Below, piece by piece: positions 12,911 to 23,286 of a stretch of DNA of 64,000 nucleotides (position 1 is its first letter; each line of letters begins with the position of its first letter). This DNA comes from Bolinopsis microptera (Eukaryota > Ctenophora > Tentaculata > Lobata > Bolinopsidae), in assembly GCF_026151205.1 (NCBI RefSeq), contig NC_087081.1, positions 4,521,246 through 4,585,245 of the forward strand. Reading direction: 5' to 3'. The translations under genes were made by a program, and so were the position numbers. Below the pieces are notes generated by a model, which made no database searches, was not told the DNA's origin, and saw nothing but the letters and a program-made list of their open reading frames with translations.

Positions 12911-14480
12911 TACATACATGCTACATGAAGAGGTCTCCTCCTAGTCGTTGGAGTGGCCTGCATCACACACATCTCTTCTACGGCGTAACATGTTTCTCCA
13001 TTCCACTCGCTTTAGAGCCAACTGTTTACTACATCTCTGCTGATGCTATCGACACCTGTAAATTCAGCCGCATCCTCGAGTACACAGGCCATCCAGCCTT
13101 TGCGGGGTCGTCCTCTCAGTCTCTTTCCATAGTTTGGTTTCCAATCCAGTAAGAAATTGGGAAACCGCGTCTCTGGCATTCTGACAACATGTCCGTACCA
13201 CCTTAGTCTAGCCGCACTGATGAAAGTTTCGATAGACTAAATTCCAGCACGCCTGAGAACTTCTTCGTTGGAGACATAGAAGAACCACTTTATCTTCAAG
13301 ATTCTTCTCAGGGAGGTCAGATGGAAGACCTCAAATAGTTTCATCTACTTCTTTGTTGTGTTCCATATAACAGAATACGGATGTTGTTCGATAGCAGGCA
13401 CATCGTGCCTTTTAGCAGTGATCTTAGCTACCGACTGCAGTTTGATTTGCAGCCGTCCACGAACAAGATAGTGATCTGAACCAATGTCCGCCACACGACA
13501 TACCTTAACATCGAGTAGCGAGTGTTGGAATCGTCCACTAATACAAATATGATCTATTTGATTCATATTTAACCCGTTTGGAGACCGCCATGTACCCTTG
13601 TGGATGTCTCTATGCTGGAACAGAGTTCCACCAATAACAAGTTGATTAGCTACACAGAAATCCATGAGCCTGGTCCCATTGTCGCTTGATGAACTATGGA
13701 GAGATTCTCCACCAATAACTCCCTCGAATCCATATCTGTTTGAAGTAACCTTTCCATTGAAGTCACCCAGTAGCAGTTTCAGATCATGTCGGGGCAGTTC
13801 ACCAAACGGGTCTGATAAAACGTTGTAAAAACGATCTTTCTCTCCGTCATCAGCACCGTCAGTCGGAGCGTAGGCTACAACAACAGATATGTTGAGGTGT
13901 TTGCCGTGTAACCTAGCTGTTAAGGCCCGCTCTGTTGTATGTACATAAGAGATCAGGGAGTTCCTGACCTTTTTGGAAAGATATAGGCCAACCCCTTGCC
14001 TTTTGATACCATCTCCCCTACCAGAATGAATAAGTAGAATACCATTGTCCAAAAGTTTACTTCCAGATCCTGGCATATGAGTTTCAGTAATACCCAAAAT
14101 ATCAAGACTGTAGTGATCAATGTTCTGACTGAATTGATAAAGCTGTGAAGATGAGCTGATTAAAGATAAAACATTCCAGGTTCCAAAGTACATTGAGTGT
14201 TTACTGTAGTTGATAGGATTGGACTTGCTGAAATCAGTGTCAACATGAGCGATCTGTTGACTAATTACTCTGTTGTTATGACGAGCAACCACTCTTCTCA
14301 TCAGGTCACTGGGGTCCCTGAGGCTTTGCCCAGTTGCCGTCATCTTGGTCTCACCCGACCTCGCAGAGGTAGAGGCACACCGTCCTTGATTTGGGTGTAA
14401 TGTTTCAGTAGCAAACTTTTAGAAAGGAGAAGTTGCCAGCATCTCGCACCCGGTTTTTTATCGACCTTTGCCTGTCGAGG
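12911..14480 (-). mobile_element. Internally deleted LINE (endonuclease plus RT C-terminus)
   Basis: The minus strand carries an apurinic-type endonuclease frame followed closely by the C-terminal part of a LINE ORF2 protein (about 13335-12960: LTSLRRILKIKWF, then RLRWYGHVVRMP and GRPRKGWMACVLED). The catalytic RT core between them is missing. The 5' side (to about 14480) looks like 5' UTR. The element is antisense to gene 2 and lies between its Ig1 exon and the satellite. Exact ends are uncertain because no target duplication was found. Confidence 0.8.
13345..14343 (-). CDS. LINE apurinic/apyrimidinic-type endonuclease domain
   Basis: 332 codons without a stop. Endonuclease/exonuclease/phosphatase motifs appear in order: FGTWNVLSL (metal-binding Asn), DILGITETHMPGSG (catalytic Glu), VVVAYAPTDG, LLLGDFNGKV (Asp/Asn pair), NQIDHI and SDHYLV (catalytic Asp-His). 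This nicks target DNA for LINE integration. It resembles the EN of CR1/RTE-type elements, often annotated craniofacial development protein 2-like. The frame ends where the RT should follow, so the element is not autonomous. Confidence 0.9.
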   Translation of the reverse strand: MTATGQSLRDPSDLMRRVVARHNNRVISQQIAHVDTDFSKSNPINYSKHSMYFGTWNVLSLISSSSQLYQFSQNIDHYSLDILGITETHMPGSGSKLLDNGILLIHSGRGDGIKRQGVGLYLSKKVRNSLISYVHTTERALTARLHGKHLNISVVVAYAPTDGADDGEKDRFYNVLSDPFGELPRHDLKLLLGDFNGKVTSNRYGFEGVIGGESLHSSSSDNGTRLMDFCVANQLVIGGTLFQHRDIHKGTWRSPNGLNMNQIDHICISGRFQHSLLDVKVCRVADIGSDHYLVRGRLQIKLQSVAKITAKRHDVPAIEQHPYSVIWNTTKK

Positions 14481-17400
14481 CGCTTACAAGTGGGTTGCAA
14501 TTTAGCTGTTAGCAAAGCGCTTATAAACGCTTACAAGTGGGTTGCAATTTAGCTGTTAGCAAAGCGCTTATAAACGCTTACAAGTGGGTTGCAATTTAGC
14601 TGTTAGCAAAGCGCTTATAAACGCTTACAAGTGGGTTGCAATTTAGCTGTTAGCAAAGCGCTTATAAACGCTTACAAGTGGGTTGCAATTTAGCTGTTAG
14701 CAAAGCGCTTATAAACGCTTACAAGTGGGTTGCAATTTAGCTGTTAGCAAAGCGCTTATAAACGCTTACAAGTGGGTTGCAATTTAGCTGTTAGCAAAGC
14801 GCTTATAAACGCTTACAAGTGGGTTGCAATTTAGCTGTTAGCAAAGCGCTTATAAACGCTTACAAGTGGGTTGCAATTTAGCTGTTAGCAAAGCGCTTAT
14901 AAACGCTTACAAGTGGGTTGCAATTTAGCTGTTAGCAAAGCGCTTATAAACGCTTACAAGTGGGTTGCAATTTAGCTGTTAGCAAAGCGCTTATAAACGC
15001 TTACAAGTGGGTTGCAATTTAGCTGTTAGCAAAGCGCTTATAAACGCTTACAAGTGGGTTGCAATTTAGCTGTTAGCAAAGCGCTTATAAACGCTTACAA
15101 GTGGGTTGCAATTTAGCTGTTAGCAAAGCGCTTATAAGCGCTTACAAGTGGGTTGCAATTTAGCTGTTAGCAAAGCGATTATAAGCGCTTACAAGTGGGT
15201 TGCAATTTAGCTGTTAGCAAAGCGATTATAAGCGCTTACAAGTGGGTTGCAATTTAGCTGTTAGCAAAGCGCTTATAAGCGCTTACAAGTGGGTTGCAAT
15301 TTAGCTGTTAGCAAAGCGCTTATAAACGCTTACAAGTGGGTTGCAATTTAGCTGTTAGCAAAGCGCTTATAAGCGCTTACAAGTGGGTTGCAATTTAGCT
15401 GTTAGCAAAGCGCTTATAAACGCTTACAAGTGGGTTGCAATTTAGCTGTTAGCAAAGCGATTATAAACGCTTACAAGTGGGTTGCAATTTAGCTGTTAGC
15501 AAAGCGATTATAAACGCTTACAAGTGGGTTGCAATTTAGCTGTTAGCAAAGCGCTTATAAACGCTTACAAGTGGGTTGCAATTTAGCTGTTAGCAAAGCG
15601 ATTATAAACGCTTACAAGTGGGTTGCAATTTAGCTGTTAGCAAAGCGATTATAAACGCTTACAAGTGGGTTGCAATTTAGCTGTTAGCAAAGCGCTTATA
15701 AACGCTTAAAAGTGGGTTGCAATTTAGCTGTTAGCAAAGCGCTTATAAACGATTATAAACAAGTGGGTTGCAATTTAGCTGTTAGCAAAGCGATTATAAA
15801 CGCTTACAAGTGGGTTGCAATTAAGCTGTTAGCAAAGCGCTTATAAGCGCTTACAAGTGGGTTGCAATTTAGCTGTTAGCAAAGCGCTTATAAGCGCTTA
15901 CAAGTGGGTTGCAATTTAGCTGTTAGCAAAGCGCTTATAAACGCTTACAAGTGGGTTGCAATTTAGCTGTTAGCAAAGCGATTATAAACGCTTACAAGTG
16001 GGTTGCAATTTAGCTGTTAGCAAAGCGCTTATAAACGCTTACAAGTGGGTTGCAATTTAGCTGTTAGCAAAGCGATTATAAACGCTTACAAGTGGGTTGC
16101 AATTTAGCTGTTAGCAAAGCGATTATAAACGCTTACAAGTGGGTTGCAATTTAGCTGTTAGCAAAGCGATTATAAACGCTTACAAGTGGGTTGCAATTTA
16201 GCTGTTAGCAAAGCGCTTATAAACGCTTAAAAGTGGGTTGCAATTTAGCTGTTAGCAAAGCGCTTATAAACGATTATAAACAAGTGGGTTGCAATTTAGC
16301 TGTTAGCAAAGCGATTATAAACGCTTACAAGTGGGTTGCAATTTAGCTGTTAGCAAAGCGATTATAAACGCTTACAAGTGGGTTGCAATTTAGCTGTTAG
16401 CAAAGCGCTTATAAACGCTTAAAAGTGGGTTGCAATTTAGCTGTTAGCAAAGCGCTTATAAACGCTTACAAGTGGGTTGCAATTTAGCTGTTAGCAAAGC
16501 GCTTATAAGCGCTTACAAGTGGGTTGCAATTTAGCTGTTAGCAAAGCGCTTATAAACGCTTAAAAGTGGGTTGCAATTTAGCTGTTAGCAAAGCGCTTAT
16601 AAACGCTTACAAGTGGGTTGCAATTTAGCTGTTAGCAAAGCGCTTATAAACGCTTACAAGTGGGTTGCAATTTAGCTGTTAGCAAAGCGATTATAAACGC
16701 TTACAAGTGGGTTGCAATTTAGCTGTTAGCAAAGCGATTATAAACGCTTACAAGTGGGTTGCAATTTAGCTGTTAGCAAAGCGATTATAAACGCTTACAA
16801 GTGGGTTGCAATTTAGCTGTTAGCAAAGCGCTTATAAACGCTTAAAAGTGGGTTGCAATTTAGCTGTTAGCAAAGCGCTTATAAACGCTTACAAGTGGGT
16901 TGCAATTTAGCTGTTAGCAAAGCGCTTATAAGCGCTTACAAGTGGGTTGCAATTTAGCTGTTAGCAAAGCGCTTATAAACGCTTAAAAGTGGGTTGCAAT
17001 TTAGCTGTTAGCAAAGCGCTTATAAACGCTTAAAAGTGGGTTGCAATTTAGCTGTTAGCAAAGCGCTTATAAACGCTTACAAGTGGGTTGCAATTTAGCT
17101 GTTAGCAAAGCGCTTATAAACGCTTACAAGTGGGTTGCAATTTAGCTGTTAGCAAAGCGCTTATAAACGCTTACAAGTGGGTTGCAATTTAGCTGTTAGC
17201 AAAGCGATTATAAACGCTTACAAGTGGGTTGCAATTTAGCTGTTAGCAAAGCGATTATAAACGCTTACAAGTGGGTTGCAATTTAGCTGTTAGCAAAGCG
17301 ATTATAAACGCTTACAAGTGGGTTGCAATTTAGCTGTTAGCAAAGCGATTATAAACGCTTACAAGTGGGTTGCAATTTAGCTGTTAGCAAAGCGCTTATA

Positions 17401-19240
17401 AACGCTTACAAGTGGGTTGCAATTTAGCTGTTAGCAAAGCGCTTATAAGCGCTTACAAGTGGGTTGCAATTTAGCTGTTAGCAAAGCGCTTATAAGCGCT
17501 TACAAGTGGGTTGCAATTTAGCTGTTAGCAAAGCGCTTATAAACGCTTACAAGTGGGTTGCAATTTAGCTGTTAGCAAAGCGCTTATAAACGCTTACAAG
17601 TGGGTTGCAATTTAGCTGTTAGCAAAGCGCTTATAAGCGCTTACAAGTGGGTTGCAATTTAGCTGTTAGCAAAGCGCTTATAAACGCTTACAAGTGGGTT
17701 GCAATTTAGCTGTTAGCAAAGCGCTTATAAACGCTTACAAGTGGGTTGCAATTTAGCTGTTAGCAAAGCGCTTATAAACGCTTACAAGTGGGTTGCAATT
17801 TAGCTGTTAGCAAAGCGCTTATAAACGCTTACAAGTGGGTTGCAATTTAGCTGTTAGCAAAGCGATTATAAACGCTTACAAGTGGGTTGCAATTTAGCTG
17901 TTAGCAAAGCGCTTATAAACGCTTAAAAGTGGGTTGCAATTTAGCTGTTAGCAAAGCGATTATAAACGCTTACAAGTGGGTTGCAATTTAGCTGTTAGCA
18001 AAGCGATTATAAACGCTTACAAGTGGGTTGCAATTTAGCTGTTAGCAAAGCGCTTATAAACGCTTACAAGTGGGTTGCAATTTAGCTGTTAGCAAAGCGC
18101 TTATAAACGCTTACAAGTGGGTTGCAATTAAGCTGTTAGCAAAGCGCTTATAAACGCTTATAAGTGGGTTGCAATTTAGCTGTTAGCAAAGCGCTTATAA
18201 ACGCTTACAAGTGGGTTGCAATTTAGCTGTTAGCAAAGCGCTTATAAACGCTTACAAGTGGGTTGCAATTTAGCTGTTAGCAAAGCGCTTATAAACGCTT
18301 ATAAGTGGGTTGCAATTTAGCTGTTAGCAAAGCGCTTATAAGCGCTTAAAAGTGGGTTGCAATTTAGCTGTTAGCAAAGCGCTTATAAACGCTTACAAGT
18401 GGGTTGCAATTTAGCTGTTAGCAAAGCGCTTATAAACGCTTACAAGTGGGTTGCAATTTAGCTGTTAGCAAAGCGCTTATAAACGCTTAAAAGTGGGTTG
18501 CAATTTAGCTGTTAGCAAAGCGCTTATAAACGCTTACAAGTGGGTTGCAATTTAGCTGTTAGCAAAGCGCTTATAAACACTTAAAAGTGGGTTGCAATTT
18601 AGCTGTTAGCAAAGCGCTTATAAACGCTTAAAAGTGGGTTGCAATTTAGCTGTTAGCAAAGCGCTTATAAACGCTTACAAGTGGGTTGCAATTTAGCTGT
18701 TAGCAAAGCGCTTATAAACGCTTACAAGTGGGTTGCAATTTAGCTGTTAGCAAAGCGCTTATAAACGCTTAAAAGTGGGTTGCAATTTAGCTGTTAGCAA
18801 AGCGCTTATAAACGCTTAAAAGTGGGTTGCAATTTAGCTGTTAGCAAAGCGCTTATAAACGCTTAAAAGTGGGTTGCAATTTAGCTGTTAGCAAAGCGCT
18901 TATAAACGCTTAAAAGTGGGTTGCAATTTAGCTGTTAGCAAAGCGCTTATAAACGCTTACAAGTGGGTTGCAATTTAGCTGTTAGCAAAGCGCTTATAAA
19001 CGCTTAAAAGTGGGTTGCAATTTAGCTGTTAGCAAAGCGCTTATAAACGCTTAAAAGTGGGTTGCAATTTAGCTGTTAGCAAAGCGCTTATAAACGCTTA
19101 AAAGTGGGTTGCAATTTAGCTGTTAGCAAAGCGCTTATAAACGCTTACAAGTGGGTTGCAATTTAGCTGTTAGCAAAGCGCTTATAAACGCTTAAAAGTG
19201 GGTTGCAATTTAGCTGTTAGCAAAGCGCTTATAAGCGCTT
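14481..19240. repeat. 47-bp satellite array, about 101 units
   Basis: About 4.76 kb of head-to-tail 47-bp units containing ACAAGTGGGTTGCAATTTAG and CTGTTAGCAAAGCGCTTATAA. Variants at fixed positions (C/A in GCGCTT or GCGATT, A/G in AAACGC or AAGCGC, ACAAG or AAAAG) recur in blocks. Units with AAGCGCTTATAAGCGCTT hold a perfect 18-bp palindrome. A rare unit with a 4-bp gain (CGATTATAAACAAG) occurs twice, at about 15750 and 16271. The array sits where gene 2 has lost its ectodomain exons. Confidence 0.97.
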
Positions 19241-19454
19241 TTTCGATGCTGCCCCTAACCTGCATGGTCGGAACGGGGGAGTGCCCGGAATTGAAAATCG
19301 CTTATAAGCGCTTTCTCAATGCCCCTCAATTAACCTTGGAACGGGAGAGTGCCCGGAATTAGAAAGCGCTTATAAGCTAACAGGTGATACTCGTAAAATA
19401 TTTGTTTCAAATATTAGGACCGTCGACGAGTCCAACTCCAACTCGGCGCGATCA
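19241..19454. repeat. Satellite-flanking repeat with GCGCTTATAAGC motifs
   Basis: Two diverged units of about 80 bp share GAACGGG(G)GAGTGCCCGGAATT and CGCTTATAAGCGCTTT, bridging the satellite to unique sequence. It may be the remaining end of an element from which the array expanded; that is inference. Confidence 0.5.
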
Positions 19455-19462
19455 GTCCTGGT

Positions 19463-19741
19463 CAAGGTTGTTAAATACGTCAAATTTTCGTGAAATAATA
19501 CGACGTATTCGGTTCTAATAAAGAATACGTCGTAATACGCCGTAATACGGTAATTTTTATGGACTGTTAAATATTTCCACGAATACGCCATAATACGCGT
19601 AATACGCTGATTTGTCAAAATTAAACATTACAGCTGCGCACCACCCTCATCACACCTTTTCGTAATACGTCAATTTTTGAGGATTAATACGTATTCGTAT
19701 TCCAATACGTATTCCCTCCTAATACGTATTTAACAACCTTG
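19463..19741. mobile_element. hAT-like MITE with 8-bp TSD
   Basis: Ends CAAGGTTGTTAAATACG and CGTATTTAACAACCTTG are inverted repeats. Both sides carry GTCCTGGT (19455-19462, 19742-19749). TIRs starting CAAGG and an 8-bp duplication are hAT hallmarks. The 279-bp interior has many AATACG repeats and no coding frame. Confidence 0.88.
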
Positions 19742-19846
19742 GTCCTGGTAGGTTATAAACCTACAAGGACGCTTCCGAATCACCCCTGGCCGTGGCCGTA
19801 TCATATATATTTATAACCATTTATAAGCATTTATAAGCGATTATAA

Positions 19847-19902
19847 TGTACCCTCCAATGCTCGTATTGGAGACACTCACTTAGATTTCCTCGCCGTCAA
19901 AG
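19847..19902 (+). pseudogene. 5'-truncated ectodomain exon, gene 2
   Basis: Matches only the last 56 nt of the 112-nt gene 3 exon 49319-49430 ([18 protein letters not shown]). The upstream half and its splice acceptor are missing; TTATAA-rich sequence abuts it. The GTTAGA donor is kept. This marks the right breakpoint of the lost ectodomain segment. Confidence 0.8.
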
Positions 19903-20087
19903 GTTAGAACTTTTTTATAAATGTTTTGTTGCATTGAGGAGTTTTGTGAAACTTGGTTTTCAGATGACTGGCCCAAAACACATTTTTAAAGGAGCAAAAG
20001 TAGCATGTTGACACAGATATCTCAACCAATTCTCGACCCATACCATAATTCTTTAAAACCAAGTTATTTCACATCTATTTTTATCAG

Positions 20088-21940
20088 GGAGAAATTGTAG
20101 CGAGTACAAGTTACTGAACTGCACCTTCGAAAATGTTGCTCTTGGTGAAAAGGATACGTGTGACGGGATTACAGCTCATTGCAAGCTTAAATCTCTTTCC
20201 AAGGTATCTATCATCAGACATTTTTTTGTGGATTGATATTGCACATTTTCAGTAATTAACATGGCTAAATTAATGTAATAAACGTCTTTTAATTAACGTG
20301 ATATATCCCAGCTGTTTCGCCATTGTTTTAATTTTAAACCATTCCTAGACTACATACTGGATAAACGACACAAGGTCGGACTGCAAGCTAAATAAGATAA
20401 GCAACCGTACCCTGACTTCCATCAACGTGTTACAAGGACAACTAGTAACTTTGACATTGAAGCAACATACACGTTGTCTAGTGTACTCACAGTTACTGCT
20501 ACAGTTACTGCAACAAGAATTTAAGGATAACCAATCTGATTTTAAACGTGGCGATAGACTGAACGGTGTTATGATCATATTGACTCAGATGAGCTCCTCA
20601 ATGAATGTTTCTATTGAGTTGCGGAAAATGTGGGAGCATGTTTGTTATAACTTTCTGAATCTTTCAGTTGGTATCAAATATCTCGTGAAATATATCTCGA
20701 AATTATAACAAGTTATTTAAAATCATTTTGAATGGTCAATTTTTTACGATTTTCTATTAAAAATCTCATTTCATAACAGTTCAAATCTAAATTGTCCTCA
20801 GAGCGAAAGACCTAAGACTAGCCTTCATGAAAAATGTTCAATCAGAGAATGGCTTCAGAACCACCCATGGAAAAAAAGTTACTGTGGTCTTATGGGAAGT
20901 TAAGTTTCCTCTAGCAAAGGAAGAAACACTTGATTTTCCTATGGCAGAGGGTAATGTATTTAGATGTTTATTCTTTCCCTCTTTTTTATCAAGACACTTA
21001 TTTTACTTCGGAGTATTCCAACAGCTACATTGTTACACAAGTGCAACCAGCCAATTACAGGAAGCCGGAGGATTTTTTTAGCCAGTGACGGTTAAGGTAG
21101 TGTGTACCATACTTTCTTCGCCCGAGACTTTGCTGCAATGTGCAGCTCCTCATTTAACCCTCACACCCGATTTATCGAGTATTCGGCTGAGTAGACCGGG
21201 GGCTGCATAGACCACTCAGGATCCTTAGCTGAACGTCAACGACGCTCACCCCACGACCAGGCAGACAGTGGGATTTGAACCCGCAACCTCACGATTGCAA
21301 AGCTGGCGTTCTAACCAACTGCGCTACCTGGCCTTAAGCCGAAGGATAGCGCTGATATATCTAATTCTATTTCAACAAACGACAAACGTTTAAGTTCACA
21401 ATTGGATCATTCAACTCTGATGTAATCTTATAATATAAGGGAAATTCCTCATCACTTTATAACTTTCAGGGGTAAAAGATACTGAAATAACACTCACACT
21501 GCCAAGGGGCCTTAATGAGTATAAGTATAACAAAACTGCTCTCGATGGTTCTGAATACTTTATAGTCTCCCTATACCATGATCCTGAAACTGATTTCGAT
21601 AGCAATCTAGAAGGTTCAATGTTCACGATTTCCTCTTTTACTTTTTAAATATACTTTCCTAAATCAATTTGTTTGATGAAGGATTCGTGGACATGGCAGA
21701 TTGTATTTGATGATATTTGCAGTTTAATCTGAATTTTCCTGATGGATTTCTCAATAAGATAATGTATTTATTTAGCAGATACACGTTACGTCTCGAAATT
21801 GGTAGATGTTGAGCCGCCAACCGAGTTATCTGGGCTAAAGAAGGTCAAGAATCAAGAGATCTCAATCGGAATTAGGCTAACTGAAAAGAAAAAGTTTAGT
21901 TTGTATTACAACCCTTTGTGCTATTACTATAATGAAACAG
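20088..21940 (+). CDS. GAIN domain exons, gene 2
   Basis: Exons 20088-20203 (Cys-rich lead-in), 20349-20629, 20802-20950 (helical GAIN-A), 21470-21613 and 21779-21940 (beta-rich GAIN-B). GAIN-B features: [36 protein letters not shown] and NPLCYYYNET, the last being the first GPS cysteine and aromatic pair. All are open. For 20349-20629 the donor AAAAT|GTGGGA is chosen because only it fits the phase of 20802; the stronger-looking CAT|GTTTGT would break frame. Unlike gene 3, the 20349 exon is single. Confidence 0.8.
20985..21355 (-). mobile_element. tRNA-derived SINE
   Basis: An insertion of about 370 bp in a GAIN intron of gene 2, absent from the 141-bp intron in gene 3 (51382-51522). The minus strand from about 21335 to 21258 is tRNA-like: box A TAGCGCAGTTGGTTAGAACG, loop CTTTGCA, box B GGTTCAAATCC. 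It resembles tRNA-Ala(UGC). A non-tRNA body and an A/T-rich end follow. Stem mismatches rule out a working tRNA. Confidence 0.75.
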
Positions 21941-22156
21941 GTAAGTGAGCTGCTTCGGTGTAAGGTTACTTACAATGACTGAAATTTAGAAATAGAAACC
22001 TATTATATGAAACAATTTACTTATTTTTGTTCACTATTACAATTATATATTTTATGTATAATAGAAGGCTATATAAGTCTTTCTAAAATCCCTTCTCACA
22101 CCTTATCTTTAGGCTTCATAAAAACCGATTAACCTAAAATAAATCGAACTTTGCAG

Positions 22157-22257
22157 CGCTCTCTTGGAAGACTGATAATGTTACGACAACATTTACAGAA
22201 GACGGTTATACTTTGGAATGTAACACGACTCATCTGACTGCTTTCTCTATACTAATG
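22157..22257 (+). CDS. GPS exon, gene 2
   Basis: 101 nt, one codon longer than genes 1 and 3 (an extra Tyr before [10 protein letters not shown]). The HL/T cleavage site is intact and the tethered agonist reads TAFSILM. It joins in phase to the GAIN exon (donor 21940) and to TM1 at 23287. Confidence 0.87.
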
Positions 22258-22547
22258 GTGTGACAATTTGTATACAGTAGCACACAAATTATTAATTAAT
22301 GATTTGTAATTAGTAATTAAGTAATTAGTAATTGACACTAACAGTAACAGTATACACTAGTTCTCACTAACAATTAACTCAAACGCGTTAAAAAGTGAAG
22401 CTAGCGGTTGTTTCCCAACTTGAAGTGTCACAAATCACAATTTGTGACCCATAATACATACTTTATACATATTGAGAAACCTATACTGCTTAATACATAA
22501 AAAATAATTTTTTTTTACTGATTTACTGTTGCATGTTGAGCTGCTAG

Positions 22548-23227
22548 TTAGTGTAATAAGCGCCAAGCGCGAGCGCAAAACTTTTTTCTCCGATTTCAAT
22601 AAATTTGGTACCAAAAGTTGTCTAAAAATGTAAATAAAATAAATTCACCGTGTAGCAATTTTCGCTAAAAATGCTACACTGCGCTTGTTTGCCGCGCGTG
22701 CTTTTTTTGCGCAAATTTTTAGTTTTTGGCCTATAACTTTCACATTCTCAGTTATTATTGCATAATGATTATGGCATCGTAATCAGCTCATCGAAACGAA
22801 ACTTTAACTTTTAGTACTAACATTTTAAGATTTAAAGGGAAATTATTTTCAAACTGTTTTAATCTGAACACAAGGGTGTGAAATTTCGAAAGAATTGTTT
22901 CAAAATATTCAACATTTTAGGAGTTATAGGATTAGGTATTTCAAGCAATAAATTACCCATTTTTCGTCCTTTGTACACAGGAGGCCCACATACAGCTCGT
23001 TACCTGGGGACTTCAGGCTATCATGTTCATAAACAATAGAATAGAGATTAGGCGGAATGACAGGCTGAGCGCGGCCCAGTAAACAGCTCGACGTTATCTT
23101 GCTACACAGTGGATTTTTATTAATCACAGTTACGGCAATTTAGAAGCAACTTTTGGTACCCAATTTATCAAAATCAGAGACTAAAAATTCTGTGCCAACT
23201 CGATCATGGCGCTTATTACATAGACTA
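22548..23227. mobile_element. TIR element (AGTGTAATAAGCGCC ends), copy A
   Basis: About 680 bp in the GPS-TM1 intron of gene 2, absent from gene 1 (GAGCTGCCTACG is continuous there). Ends GTAATAAGCGCCAAGCGCG and (rc) GTAATAAGCGCCATGATCG extend into imperfect inverted repeats of about 70 bp with AAATTTGGTACC. A second copy is at 45458-46134. TGC on both sides suggests a 3-bp target duplication. No coding frame; non-autonomous, superfamily not assigned. Confidence 0.75.
23000..23082. mobile_element. 83-bp MITE nested in TIR element A, 8-bp TSD
   Basis: Flanked by ACAGCTCG at 22992-22999 and 23083-23090; the other element copy (about 46000) lacks this insertion. Ends TTACCTGGG and CCCAGTAA are short inverted repeats. 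The same sequence, inverted, is at 46343-46426 with its own 8-bp duplication. Confidence 0.88.
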
Positions 23228-23286
23228 TGCCTACGTTTCAAAGTAACAAACTAAATCATCACTAAATAACGACCCCTCCTCTCCAG

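Noticed and set aside
14481-19240. CRISPR-like array
   Set aside because: Units are contiguous with no unique spacers, there are no cas genes, and the window is an animal genome with introns. It is a satellite.
21258-21335. Functional tRNA-Ala gene (minus strand)
   Set aside because: Boxes A and B are good, but the anticodon and acceptor stems do not pair well and a SINE body follows; the insertion is absent from gene 3.
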